From NCBI RefSeq assembly GCF_000003195.3, contig NC_012879.2, positions 41,806,648 through 41,870,647 on the forward strand: a stretch of 64,000 nt of DNA, read 5' to 3'. Shown piece by piece: positions 45,321 through 55,944 of this stretch (its first letter is position 1; the number at the start of each line of letters is the position of its first letter). The position numbers and the translations under genes are program-made. Origin of the DNA: Sorghum bicolor (Eukaryota > Streptophyta > Magnoliopsida > Poales > Poaceae). The notes beneath the pieces are model-generated. The model saw only the letters and a list, made by a program, of their open reading frames with translations. It searched no databases and had not been told where the DNA came from.

Positions 45321-48046
45321 TCCTCCCTTTCTTGCATTTGAGTCGTCCTCGACTCAAGCTCATCTTCCTCACCCAAATAAGGCTTCAAATCTGCAATGTT
45401 AAATGTGGGACTAACCCCAAAATCTGCAGGAAGATCAAGCTTATATGCATTCTCATTAATTCGTTGCAGCACTTTAAAAGGACCATCAGCTCTAGGCATC
45501 AATTTGGATTTTCTCAGTTCTGGAAATCTATCTTTTCGCAAATGCAACCAAACCAAATCCCCAGGTTCCAGAATCAATTGCTTTCTACCTTTATCTCCCA
45601 ATTTCATACGAATCTGGTGGTACCCACTACGTAAATCAACTTTTGAAAACACAACAGCACCACTCAGTTCATCTAGCATATCATCTAATCGTGGAATAGG
45701 GTGTCGATATCGAATGGTGATATTATTAATAGCTCTACAATCAACACACATACGCCATGTTCCATCTTTCTTAGGCACTAAAATTACTGGAACAACACAA
45801 GGACTAAGAGATTCTCGGACATAACCTTTGTCTAGTAGTTCTTGCACTTGTTGCTGAATTTCCTTTGTTTCCTCCGGGTTTGTCCTGTATGGTGCACGAT
45901 TTGGCAAAACTGCTCCAGGAATAAGATCAATTTGGTGCTCAATCCCGCGTAGTAGAGGCAGCCCCGCTGGTACCTCACTTGGAAACATATCAGAATACTC
46001 CTGCAAAACGTTAGCAACAGCAGGGGGCAAAGAACATTGCATATCCTCAACTGAAATCAAAGCATCCTTGCATATCAAAGCATAAGCAACAGAAGTGGAT
46101 GCATTGAACTCATTAATATCTGATTTGGTAGCTATCATACAACGTCCTTTCAGTTTTATCTCATCTTTGTTACCAATTACAGATTTATCATTTTTATTGC
46201 TCTTGCTCTTTGCTTTAGTAGCCCTAGCAACATCAGTTTGCATAATAGTTTCAGGGGACATAGGATGCAACACAATTTTGCGATCATGGTATAGAAAAGA
46301 ATACTGATTTGATCTACCATGATGCATAGAATCTCTATCAAATTGCCAAGGTCTACCTAGCAGAATGTTACAAGCTTGCATAGGCACAACATCACATTCA
46401 ACAATATCTTTGTAGGATCTGATGGAAAAATTAATTCTCACAAGTCTAGTTACCTTTGCCTTACCACTGTTGTTCAGCCATTGGATGTAGTAGGGATGCG
46501 GGTGTGGTTTGGTGTTGAGGGCAAGCTTCTGCACCATATCGCTGCTTGCCAAGTTGTTGCAGCTACCTCCATCAATGATCATGCGACAAGAACGCTCTTT
46601 GATGACACACTTTGTTTGGAATAAAATGTGTCGCTGATTTTGTTCCGCCATCTCCATTTGTGCACTAAGCACTCGCTGCACGATCAAGCTCTCATAGTGG
46701 TCTGCTTCACCTGCATTAATATGTTCTTCTATTTGATCTTCATTACCTGCATGGTCAGTCGCAAGCAGTGCAAGTGTATCCTCATCAAAATCACTAGCAG
46801 ATGAGTACTCACCATCATCCCTGACAATCATAACTCGCTTGTTTGGACAGTCACGCATCATGTGCCCATATCCCTTGCACCGGTGACATTGTATGTTGCT
46901 TGTTCTACCCGTTGATGCCACGGATGAAGTACTCGCAGCAGGCTTTTGCATCGTCTTCGCAACTGAATTGGTGGGGGCAGCTCGAGTCTTGTCACCAGAT
47001 GATGGAGTAGAAATACGTGTAGATGGAGTTGAAGCCACGCGTTGCTGCCATGAATTAGCCTTCCCTGCAGAAATATTACTCCTTGTGCTAGCACGTCGTC
47101 CCTGCACTTCCCTTTCAGCTTTACAAGCAAGATGAAACAAATGGGTTACGTTAGTATAATCTTTATAAGCAAGAATGTCCTGGATTTCATGATTTAACCC
47201 GCCCAAAAATCTAGCCATAGCAGGTTCTTCTTCCTCCTCTAAATTACATCGCAGCATACCCATTTGTAATTCCTGATAATATTCTTCTACACTTTTAGCA
47301 CCTTGTCTCAATTGCTGCAACTTATTAATCATGTCACGTGCATAGTAAGAAGGAACAAATCTAGCCCTCATGACTTGTTTCAACGCATTCCAAGTTCTAG
47401 GTATGTTATTAGGATTTTTCTTGCCATGTTCTATCCACCAAATGGAAGCAAAATCGGTGAACTCACTAGTAGCAGCCCTAACACGTGTATCCTCAGGGAA
47501 TTCATGACATGTAAACTTTTGGTCAACAACAATCTCCCAAGTAATGTATGCATCAGGGTCATATTTACCATCAAAAGGAGGTATTTTAAATTTAATCTTA
47601 CTGAAAGCATCATTATTATTGTGTACCTCGCGTCGGTGGTGGCCACCCATACCTCTACGGGTGTGACGTAGGTGACGTTGATGATGAGTGTCTTGATCAT
47701 CTCGTTTCGTATCAGCAGTGTAATCATCATCATAATTGCCATCCACTCGGTCTTCCTCCTTGTTTTCTTCCTTATGCTTCTCTTTGTCCATTGTGTGGAA
47801 AGCATCAAATCGCCTTAGGAGAGCAGCAAGGCTTTTGTCCACACTAGCAACGGATTCCTCCAAACTTGTGAGCTTGTTGTTTGTGGCAATCTGCGTAGCC
47901 TCCAACTGTCCCAGCTTTTCATTTGTCACCTGCAAGTCGTTATCAAGTCCCTCTTTGTGCAGCTTCACTTTCCTTTCAAAATGTTGTATGATGCCCTTAG
48001 TGCGAGGTGTAAGTGGTGTTTCGTTACCATCATCTGCCCCTGGCAT
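45029..48046 (-). CDS. W gag-protease fused to integrase C-terminus
   Basis: 1005 codons, no stop. Residues 15-85 are coiled coil and 150-320 a gag capsid domain (FKIPPFDGKYDPDAYITW). A CCHC knuckle CHRCKGYGHMMRDC lies near 386-399, and a protease region with MIIDGGSCNNLAS near 487. The RT start at 690 (RAPYRTNPEETKEIQ to GYHQIRMKLGD, about 815) joins directly to the integrase C-terminus (GRKQLILEPGDLVWLHL). The RT palm with YVDD, RNase H and the integrase core are missing, yet the frame is kept. The last 96 or so residues are LTR-encoded. The RT wording matches CRM closely. The protein could still form particles and possibly target centromeres, with RT and integrase from a full element; that is inference. 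Confidence 0.9.
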   Translation of the reverse strand: MPGADDGNETPLTPRTKGIIQHFERKVKLHKEGLDNDLQVTNEKLGQLEATQIATNNKLTSLEESVASVDKSLAALLRRFDAFHTMDKEKHKEENKEEDRVDGNYDDDYTADTKRDDQDTHHQRHLRHTRRGMGGHHRREVHNNNDAFSKIKFKIPPFDGKYDPDAYITWEIVVDQKFTCHEFPEDTRVRAATSEFTDFASIWWIEHGKKNPNNIPRTWNALKQVMRARFVPSYYARDMINKLQQLRQGAKSVEEYYQELQMGMLRCNLEEEEEPAMARFLGGLNHEIQDILAYKDYTNVTHLFHLACKAEREVQGRRASTRSNISAGKANSWQQRVASTPSTRISTPSSGDKTRAAPTNSVAKTMQKPAASTSSVASTGRTSNIQCHRCKGYGHMMRDCPNKRVMIVRDDGEYSSASDFDEDTLALLATDHAGNEDQIEEHINAGEADHYESLIVQRVLSAQMEMAEQNQRHILFQTKCVIKERSCRMIIDGGSCNNLASSDMVQKLALNTKPHPHPYYIQWLNNSGKAKVTRLVRINFSIRSYKDIVECDVVPMQACNILLGRPWQFDRDSMHHGRSNQYSFLYHDRKIVLHPMSPETIMQTDVARATKAKSKSNKNDKSVIGNKDEIKLKGRCMIATKSDINEFNASTSVAYALICKDALISVEDMQCSLPPAVANVLQEYSDMFPSEVPAGLPLLRGIEHQIDLIPGAVLPNRAPYRTNPEETKEIQQQVQELLDKGYVRESLSPCVVPVILVPKKDGTWRMCVDCRAINNITIRYRHPIPRLDDMLDELSGAVVFSKVDLRSGYHQIRMKLGDKGRKQLILEPGDLVWLHLRKDRFPELRKSKLMPRADGPFKVLQRINENAYKLDLPADFGVSPTFNIADLKPYLGEEDELESRTTQMQEREDDEDINTSDTYPTSTSDTYPTSSPTQPIAGPLTRARARQLNLQVSSVLNSCQSYLDNGDTCTFVLLRNNGQDQQGKVQLHSEFEATPTSRADCIWEE
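45258..45305. repeat. 24-bp tandem repeat, two copies, W 3' LTR
   Basis: The unit begins ggatgtaggatatg. The 24 bp keep the frame and code for a repeated TSDTYP block. The 5' LTR has three units at 50080-50151, so copy number changed by one since insertion. Confidence 0.9.
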
Positions 48047-49010
48047 GGTTCAAAGACAAAGACATCAAAAAGGCAAGTGAAGAAATAAAAGCCCTACAAC
48101 TACTAGGATGTAGCTACAGCAAGTCGCTCACACTCAACCTGTAACACAAGTTCTTACCAATTCTTACCTTGCTTGACAGGAGGGGTCGTCTGCTAACAAG
48201 TGTACAGCAATGGACGAAGTGTATCGGTGCTGCAGCACAAGACCTGTCAAGCTGTAGAGTATGTGGAGCTATAGGTGGGCTGAAACAAGGAACGAACTAG
48301 CACCACGTTAGTTATAAAAGCGAGCTGAATAAACGCTCAACGGTGGTACTGTGCTGGTCCTAGCCTAGACCGTGCTAGAGACGCGAGCCTGGACACAAAG
48401 GGAAAACACAGCACACCACTAGAAACAAAATGAGCAGCCCTACTGGAAACAAAAGGAACAACAATCCCCTTCTTTTGATTTTTTTTCTTTTTTCTTTCTT
48501 TCTTTCTTTTTTTTCTTTATTTTTTTTTCTTTCTCTTTTCTTTTTTTTGGGGAACCTCAAAACCTGATTATATAAACGAAATAGTACAAAATATCACTTC
48601 ACCACTCTCACGCTCTCACTAGAGTAAGGCTGAACCTCAAAATTCAATATATCTAGCACAAGTATGAAGTGCTATCTTTCCTTTTGGATCACGTTGATGG
48701 AAACGCAGAATAGACAAACAAGTGGCTGCACCTATTATCAAGATCTACTCAAATTCCAACCCACAATAGATTGGACGCAGTTGTGACTAGATGGTGACAA
48801 GAACTCAAAACTCTAAAGGACTAAACTAAAACCAGCACTGGACACGATCGAAGCAAACACTCATTCAACCAGCCCTAACTAAGTAGTACTAGCCACGGCA
48901 CAAAGGATTTATAGGATTATGGAAAACAAATCCGCTATATTTTTTGTCTTTTTTTTTGGACTATAGGAAAAACAAACACGAAGAATTGGAAATCTCTCAC
49001 CGATAAACCT
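48047..49010 (-). other. W leader between primer site and ORF
   Basis: No convincing frame. It contains a long pyrimidine tract on plus (48466-48549), so purine-rich in the RNA. This length is normal for an untranslated leader in this group. Confidence 0.7.
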
Positions 49011-49024
49011 TGCTCTGATTACCA
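49011..49024 (-). other. W primer binding site, tRNA-Met-like
   Basis: The minus strand reads TGGTAATCAGAGCA two bases after the LTR. It equals the iMet site TGGTATCAGAGC with one extra A. Confidence 0.7.
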
Positions 49025-49026
49025 AC

Positions 49027-50167
49027 TGATGTGAACCCACTAGGGTTTTCGCCTGATCTTTCGATGAGAGGCGCTGGATAACTCGATTAGTGAATGGAGA
49101 TGACGTTCACGGCCCGACTACAGCCCTCAAGACTGCGCCTTAGCAACCGATACACCGCCTCCAATGGCTGTCACGATCTTGTGGAGCGCAACACCCGGCC
49201 ACTAGGGCACTCGTCCTGCAAGCAATCGAAGAACCAGCAAGAACAAGTAGAACAAGTACTAAATTACCAGATGTAAATGAAGGTTCAAACTCAATCTCTA
49301 ATGAAGTGGGGTTTCGAAAACAAGAAGACGGGTGGCTGGATCAGCACGCGCGCTTACAAGCAAGTAGCGAAGGCTAAACTTTATCTAATCAAAACCCAGT
49401 TGTTCATGGCGGCTCTAGATGTAAATAAATAGAGGGGAGGACAATCAAAGGGGTGCTAGAGTCATCCTCCAACCCTAGGACGCGTCCCTAATGGACTCAA
49501 CTTGATACATGGGCCATTGGTCCAAAATAGGGTGACGCAGCACCAAAACAGAAAAAGGTGTCGGCACGAAAACAAGGACTGCGTCCGACTCATAAGCTGC
49601 ATAGATATGTAGTTGGACCCATTGGAAAGTAGACTTCATGAGCTTTCCAACAAGTATAGGAACGTCCCAGTTGGAGTCCATATGACGCTGTGGTGATCCA
49701 TACAAGTTAGAGTTATTTTCCAGTCCGAATCCAACTCCCAAAACGTGTTGGGTTTGGACTCTTTGTTTCCTTGCTTTAGAAGCGACGTGGTAACTTGATA
49801 GAGGATGTTGTGGAGGCTTGGACCTGATCTCCAATCACCTTTGTTAAGTTATCACTCTTCCCATATGCAATCAGCCCTTGAAGTTGGTGTTGCCTCAAAT
49901 TCTGAATGCAGTTGAACCTTCCCTTGCTGATCTTGTCCATTATTCCTGAGCAACACGAAAGTGCACGTGTCTCCATTGTCTAAATATGATTGACAAGAGT
50001 TTAAAACTGAACTTACTTGAAGGTTGAGTTGACGGGCACGAGCACGAGTAAGAGGACCAGCTATAGGTTGTGTCGGAGAGGATGTAGGATATGTATCGCT
50101 GGTGGATGTAGGATATGTATCGCTGGTGGATGTAGGATATGTATCGCTGGTGTTGATGTCCTCATCA
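49027..50167 (-). repeat. W 5' LTR
   Basis: 1141 bp, pairing with 44203-45320. It holds three 24-bp units (50080-50151). It ends ctcatca next to the gtttg target copy. Confidence 0.93.
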
Positions 50168-50523
50168 GTTTGGCATGTTGAGGGATCTCCCCCATACTTG
50201 TTTTCTGCTTTCTTGCACAAAAATAAAGTAGAGACACACAAGACATAATAATAATACTCTTTATTGATCTTGAGGCATTTATTACAAAAGACTGATAGGA
50301 AACTGATAGCAAACTGATAATAATAGTAAACCGATGATAATAGCAAACCTAAACCGAATTTAAAGATAAATGACTAAGATGCATTGCCTCAAGGTCTAAT
50401 CTAGATAACTTAGCGGCGCTCTAATTCCTTAATCTTCTTGTTGGCACTGGCAAGATCTTGCCTAAGGCCTAGTATAATGGTGTTGTGGTTACAGAGCTGC
50501 CTAGTGAGGGAGTTGATCGAGGA
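50168..50523 (-). other. Z 3' non-coding segment, pol side of W
   Basis: It starts with the gtttg target copy and lies downstream of the Z accessory ORF. It is AT-rich (aataataatac) with no supported frame. Confidence 0.7.
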
Positions 50524-51039
50524 CTAGAGGTCTATGATAACTCTATCTAGCCTGCGAACTTCCTCATCAATATCCATTATAGTCTTGCGACGCTTGGGAG
50601 GTGTCTCAAAAGCATTGAGAGAGTGCTTCGGGGCTGCCTTTGGAGGGATGAAACGGACTTTGGCTGCTCTAATCCCTTCAAAGTAAGGCCTTTCCTCCTC
50701 CGTAGTGTAGCGAATACTGCTAATCTCGCCGCTCCGGTTGGTCTTGACTCCAACGACCCTCTCATTGGGTCTAGGCAGAAGGATCCTTGTGCCGATTGGC
50801 ATCTTGATAGTGGTCTTCGTCTTGGATGATGATCCTTTGAGGAGTAGGGGTTGTGGTGGTGCGGTGAGAACTGGTTGAGCATGGTAAGATTGGGCGGAGC
50901 TGCGTTGGCGTAATGGCATGGCTTCTAGCTGTCGCTCTGTGTTGGCCGGGACGAGAGCACGGGCATCGGCGTCTTCCACAGGCTCCATGTTGAGGTTGAA
51001 GGGGACGACTTCCCAATCATCGTGGTACTTCTCGGCCAT
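50524..51039 (-). CDS. Z accessory ORF of unknown function (171 aa)
   Basis: An intact frame in the position where Athila elements carry a third ORF after pol. The start ATGGCC is a good plant context. The protein is hydrophilic: an acidic N-terminus, a Gln/Ser/Pro linker, a basic middle (MPIGTRILLPRPNERVVG) and a basic PPKRRKT stretch near residue 150 that could be a nuclear signal, then a short acidic helix. No signal peptide or membrane segment is seen, so it is not evidently an envelope. No family recognised. A TATA box lies 86 bp upstream, suggesting its own transcript. Confidence 0.6.
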   Translation of the reverse strand: MAEKYHDDWEVVPFNLNMEPVEDADARALVPANTERQLEAMPLRQRSSAQSYHAQPVLTAPPQPLLLKGSSSKTKTTIKMPIGTRILLPRPNERVVGVKTNRSGEISSIRYTTEEERPYFEGIRAAKVRFIPPKAAPKHSLNAFETPPKRRKTIMDIDEEVRRLDRVIIDL

Positions 51040-51124
51040 TTGAGCAGCAAGGAACTAATCAAGCTCTAATTGAAGGAGAGAAGGCTTGGTGGCTTGGTGT
51101 TTGAAAACTGAGGTCAGGGGTCTG

Positions 51125-51132
51125 TTTATATA
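51125..51132 (-). promoter_or_regulatory. TATA box upstream of the Z accessory ORF
   Basis: The minus strand reads TATATAAA. The implied start near 51100 gives a leader of about 60 nt before ATG 51039. The intervening stretch has no ATG. Confidence 0.55.
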
Positions 51133-51418
51133 GGGGTCAAAAGGGTGCCTCTATGGGTTGTTCGGGTTGCTCCTGTCGACGTGCGTGGGAAACCTTCCAT
51201 CCGAGGGATTATTCGAATTACCATAAGTGCATTTCCCATAACAGAGAAAGTCGAGACCGAGGGGGAACAGGGGCTGGGCGCCCGCCCACTTGATCTGGGC
51301 GCCCGCCCTCTCTCTGGCCCCTCTGTGGGCCCACTTCTCCGAGCGCGTTTCTAGATGCGAAATTATTTTAAAAATATATATATATGACCCAAAAACATCA
51401 GACCAAAAGTGTCGGGCT

Positions 51419-54200
51419 CTAATTCTCCATGGGAAGGTAAAAATGGACTACGTCTATTTCTTCTAATTCCTCATTGGGCTCTAAAAATAATTTAAGACGT
51501 TGACCATTTACCTTGAATAACGTACCTTCGTCACTTTAAAGTGTGATAGCTCCATGGGATGATGAATTAATTACCTTGAATGGTCCTTCCCATTTGCTCC
51601 GGAGTTTTCCATGCCCGAAAAGCTTCACCCTGGAATTAAAAAGTAATACCTTATCTCCGGGTGTGAACTCCTTCTTCTTGATTCTCTTGTCATGCCACCT
51701 CTTGACTCTTTCTTTGTAGATCTTTGAATTGTGATATGCTTTCTCTCGCCATTCTTCCAATTCTGATAGTTGCATTCTTCTATAATCTCCAGCAACATCT
51801 AGGTCCATATTCCATCTCTTTATGGCCCAGTGTGCTTTGAACTCTAGTTTAACAGGTAGATGGCAAGTCTTCCCGTACACCAATTGGTATGGAGACATTC
51901 CAATTGGGGTCTTGTATGCTGTCCGGTATGCCCAGAGTGCATCAGGTAACTTGTCTTTCCACGCCGTTCCCATTTCATTTACTGTCTTCTGAAGAATATT
52001 CTTGATTTGTTTGTTGGAAGTCTCTGCTTGGCCACTTGTCTGAGGATGATAAGGGGTAGCGACGTTGTGACGGATTCCATGTCTTGATAGATATTGCTTG
52101 AAGCATTTGTCGATGAAGTGTGCTCCTCCATCACTTATCACTACTCTGGGGACTCCAAATCTTGGAAATATAATTTCTTCGAACATCCTCTTTGAACTGA
52201 CATTGTCGGCATGCTTGCAAGGTAATGCCTCTACCCATTTGGAGACATAGTCAACCGCCACCAAGATGTACTCGCACTTCTTTGATGGAGGAAATGGACC
52301 CATATAGTCTATTCCCCAGACATCAAAGAGCTCAATCTGAAGGTTGTTGGTGAGTGGCATTGCATCCCTTGTATTTATGTTTCCGTGCCTTTGACATGGC
52401 CCACATCTTCTGATATATTGCTTTGTGTCTTCATACATTGTAGGCCAGTAGAATCCACACTGCCAGATCTTTGAATGTGTACGGAATGCTCCATAGTGAC
52501 CTCCATATGGTGATGAATGACATCTGTCGATGATCTTCCATCCTTCCTCAGTGGTCACACATCTCCTGAGTAAGCCATCAGAGCATACTCGGAAGAGGTA
52601 TGGCTCATCCCATATATGTGAACGACTTTCTTTAATAAGCTTCTTCTTGTTTGCTCCTGGTGGTACATACCCTGAAACCATAAAATTAACAATATCTGCA
52701 TACCAGGGGTCAGACCTGTTAATCCCGTAGAGCATGTCGTCCCGGAGTGAATCATTGATGGGGGTTTCCTGTGGACTCTTAAAATACATTCTAGACAAGT
52801 GATCAGCAACAGAATTTTCTACTCCCTTTTTATCTTTTATTTCTAAGTCAAATTCTTGGAGTAATAAGATCCATCTAATCAGGCGAGGTTTAGCATCTTT
52901 TTTAGTGAGCAAATATTTTAGTGCAGCATGATCAGTGTAAACAATTATTTTAGCTCCAACAAAATAAGATCTAAATTTATCAATGGCAAAGACAACAGCC
53001 AGAAGCTCTTTTTCAGTGGTTGCATAGTTAAGTTGAGCTCCTGTCAAAGTTTTACTGGCATAAGCAATTGCATGATGCTTCTTATCTTTAGTTTGTCCCA
53101 ATACTGCCCCCACAGCATAATCACTAGCATCACACATAATTTCAAAAGGCAACGACCAATCAGGGGGTTGAATGATTGGTGCAGAGATGAGTGCTTTCTT
53201 TAATAAATTGAAAGATGTTAAACATGCATCATCAAATTCGAAAGGAGCATCCTTGGCTAGCAAAAGAGTAAGTGGTCTAGCAATAAATGAAAAATCTTTT
53301 ATGAATCTACAATAAAAACCAGCATGGCCAAGAAAGCTTCGAATTCCTTTTATATTCACAGGTGGAGGTAGTTGTTAAATTACTTCAATTTTAGCTTTGT
53401 CTACCTCAATCCCTCTTTCAGACACTAGGTGTCCCAGCACTATTCCTTCCTTAACCATAAAATGACATTTTTCCCAAAAGGATTAAGTGTTTTTCTTCAT
53501 ATCTTTGCAAAACCTTGTCTAAGTTTTCAAGACAACTATCAAAAGTTTTTCCATAAACAGAGAAATCATCCATGAAAACTTCCATGATCTCTTCAATCAT
53601 ATCAGAAAATATAGACATCATGCATCTTTGAAAAGAAGCTGGTGCATTACATAACCCAAAAGACATTCTACGATAAGCATAAGTTCCATATGGGCATGTA
53701 AAAGTGGTTTTGCTTTGATCATCGGGATGGATCGGGATTTGATGATACCCTGAATATCCATCTAAGAAACAAAAGAATGAATGGTTTGCTAACCGCTCTA
53801 GCATCTCATCTATGAAAGGTAACAGAAAATGATCTTTTCTCGTGGCTTTGTTTAGCTTTCTATAGTCTATGCACATCCGCCATCCTGTGACGGTGCGTTG
53901 CGGAATTAGCTCGTTCTTTTCATTCATAATAACAGTCATGCCTCCCTTTTTGGGCACAACTTGTACTGGGCTTACCCACTCACTGTGCGGCACAGGATAT
54001 ATAATCCCTGCATGCAGCAACTTTATAACTTCCTTTTTAACTACCTCTCTCATAGTGTTGTTAAGTCTACGTTGGGGTTCTCGAGAGGGTGTAATAGAAG
54101 GATCTGTTGGAATACGATGGGTACAAATCATAGGACTGATTCCTGTAAGATCTTGAAGTGAGTAGCCGAATACTGAGTGATGTTTCTCAAGAATGGTCAT
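51419..54200 (-). pseudogene. pol: Z pol: RT, RNase H, integrase with frame breaks
   Basis: RT (54200-53451) has TGWRMCIDYRKLNKATRKDHF, GYSGYHQIP and VFMDDFSVYG, matching Athila. One extra base in a run of A (tttt on plus at 54228-54231) separates it from gag-protease. Another 1-bp shift lies near 53475, and TAA near 53375 interrupts before [15 protein letters not shown]. RNase H ([14 protein letters not shown]) and integrase (GPCQRHGN zinc finger, [25 protein letters not shown]) are open to TAA at 51536. The same frame then continues to 51419, so that stop is also a nonsense change near the C-terminus. Few lesions, so recently active. Confidence 0.88.
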
Positions 54201-55812
54201 TAATCGCAGAGTTTGATCCTGAGTGAGTTTTATCGCTAATGATCACAGGGAACTCTGGATTATTGTTTAGGAAAGCATAGGTAAGACCGGGTGGTAAAGT
54301 TTTAAGCTCTATGGGGGGTCTAGGTGTTTCTGCAAACTCATCTAAGGGTTCAGGCTCAGAAGGTTCGTCTTCTTCTTCTGTGAAGAAAGGAGTTTCGTCT
54401 TCTAAGTCTGGTTCATCAAAAAGCTCTAGAGATGCAGCCTTTACTTCCTCCATAGGATGAGGCAAAAGATACGACTCGGCCTTATTGTTTAAGGAGTGTG
54501 AAATTATTATTGGGAATTTAAAGTTTTTTCCAAAAGAAATGTGTAGCTTTCCAGTATGACCTTCATAAAGGAGTCTTCTAAAAGGTTGTCCTATCAACAG
54601 GTCGAAGTCCCATGTATCAATGATATAGAAGTTCAAATGAACCATGGAGCCTTCTACCGTAAGAGGTAGGACATTTATAATTCCAAGACTGGGGACTAAT
54701 CGTCCCGAAGATTCCTTTATGACCTTTGTTGTGGGGGTTAAGACAAGATTTTTAAATAGTTTAAGTGCAAAAGATTCAGACATGATGTTGATCCCCACAA
54801 CAGGATTATAGAGAGCATTGAATCGATCAGAATTATAAGCACAGCGTATAGTTATAGAGGGTGTGTCCAAACAGATCACATCAGAGGAAAGCTCTGATTC
54901 CTCCAACCATTCGCTACTCATTACTGAGATAAGCTCTCTCAATTGATATTCACTTGGAAAATAAATGCTAAACTGGCCGTTTTGGGGTTTGTCAATAGAA
55001 TGGTAGTTCGAAATATTTCCAAAATCGGCAAAAAGATCGGATTCTATATCCAGCATGAAGTCCGGTGGTGGAGTTTCTTCCTCTTGTGGCTCAGAACTTG
55101 GGATAGCTAAAGTAGATGAAGAATTTGGCAGAGTGTCTACTTCGGCTTCGTAGGTTTCATCATGAAGGGTATTATCCATCTTAGCTTCTAGGATTCTATC
55201 TAGGATCACTCTAGCTTCATCAGCAGGGATGTGAAAGAAAGAACCTCTAGACATTGTGTGAAACATTTGTTTGTGATTTTTATGAAGACCTCGAAAAAAG
55301 TGAAATAAAAGAACAGGGTCTTCAAGATTAAGGTTTGGACTAGATTCTAAAAGATCAGAAAAACGTTTCCAGGATTTCCCCAAAGTTTCATTATCTTTTT
55401 GTTTAAAAGATAGGACTTCGAGTCTAAGGTCGGCTATACGGTCAAGGGAGTAGAAATCTAGACAAAAGTTGGCTCGTAAAACTCCCCATTCACCTTGTTG
55501 TTGACTTACCTTCTGACTGTACCATTGTCTAGCTTCTCCCCTTAAAGAAAAAGGAAAAAGCTTCCAACGTAAAGTTTTATCAGAAATGCCTTCAATGCGA
55601 AGACAATCACATGTTTGCTCAAAATCTCTAATATGAAGGTAAGGGTTTTCGTCTTCCTTTCCCGAAAAAGATAGGTTTTGAATCATGGCAATCAACCTAG
55701 AACTTAACTTATACTGGGATGTTTGGATAGGCTGTGATGATTCCCATGGTAAAAGGTCAGTTGCTAAAGGGATTGCAGACTCACGGATCGATTTAGAATT
55801 TTGGTTTTCCAT
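54187..55812 (-). CDS. gag: Z gag-protease
   Basis: 541 codons, open. ATG 55812 (MENQNSKSI) is preferred over the upstream ATG at 55878, whose extension is a run of Phe/Tyr/Leu from AT-rich leader. The capsid domain covers about residues 50-180 (NPYLHIRDFEQTCDCLRIEG, SLRGEARQWY), as in Athila. An acidic spacer follows, then a protease-like fold near 330-440 (VVGINIMSESFALKL ... DLLIGQPF). No Asp-Thr/Ser-Gly triad is visible there (NPVVGIN), which may be a lesion or family divergence. The frame ends 14 bp into the RT frame because of a 1-bp shift. Confidence 0.82.
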   Translation of the reverse strand: MENQNSKSIRESAIPLATDLLPWESSQPIQTSQYKLSSRLIAMIQNLSFSGKEDENPYLHIRDFEQTCDCLRIEGISDKTLRWKLFPFSLRGEARQWYSQKVSQQQGEWGVLRANFCLDFYSLDRIADLRLEVLSFKQKDNETLGKSWKRFSDLLESSPNLNLEDPVLLFHFFRGLHKNHKQMFHTMSRGSFFHIPADEARVILDRILEAKMDNTLHDETYEAEVDTLPNSSSTLAIPSSEPQEEETPPPDFMLDIESDLFADFGNISNYHSIDKPQNGQFSIYFPSEYQLRELISVMSSEWLEESELSSDVICLDTPSITIRCAYNSDRFNALYNPVVGINIMSESFALKLFKNLVLTPTTKVIKESSGRLVPSLGIINVLPLTVEGSMVHLNFYIIDTWDFDLLIGQPFRRLLYEGHTGKLHISFGKNFKFPIIISHSLNNKAESYLLPHPMEEVKAASLELFDEPDLEDETPFFTEEEDEPSEPEPLDEFAETPRPPIELKTLPPGLTYAFLNNNPEFPVIISDKTHSGSNSAINDHS

Positions 55813-55919
55813 AAGGTAAGAGTAAAGAAAATAAATAAAGAATATAAAAGATAAGAAAAGATAAAAGTATAGATACAAGCTAATAGTAAGACTCAGGTTA
55901 TCTCAGCAACCGTCTTTCT

Positions 55920-55936
55920 CCCCGGCAACGGCGCCA
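55920..55936 (-). other. Z primer binding site, tRNA-Asp type
   Basis: The minus strand reads TGGCGCCGTTGCCGGGG, complementary to the 3' end of tRNA-Asp, the Athila primer. It is separated from the LTR by 8 bp. Confidence 0.9.
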
Positions 55937-55944
55937 GAAATGCT

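Larger units (their letters stand above)
44203..50167 (-). mobile_element. W: non-autonomous CRM-type centromeric gypsy element
   Basis: LTRs 44203-45320 and 49027-50167 with target duplication gtttg on both sides (44198-44202 and 50168-50172). On the element strand the LTR starts TGATGAGGACATC, like grass centromeric retrotransposons, and the ORF runs into the 3' LTR, a CRM hallmark. The PBS is a tRNA-Met-like site and the PPT is aagaaagggagga just before the LTR. The LTRs differ at about 10 substitutions, one 1-bp indel and one 24-bp repeat unit. It is among the least diverged LTR pairs in the window. Confidence 0.9.

Noticed and set aside
48466..48549. Pyrimidine tract as a polypurine primer site
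   Set aside because: It is in the W leader, not next to the 3' LTR; the true tract is beside 45320.
55812..55878. Hydrophobic N-terminal extension of Z gag as a signal peptide
   Set aside because: It is AT-rich leader read from an upstream ATG; the gag start MENQ at 55812 fits the family better.
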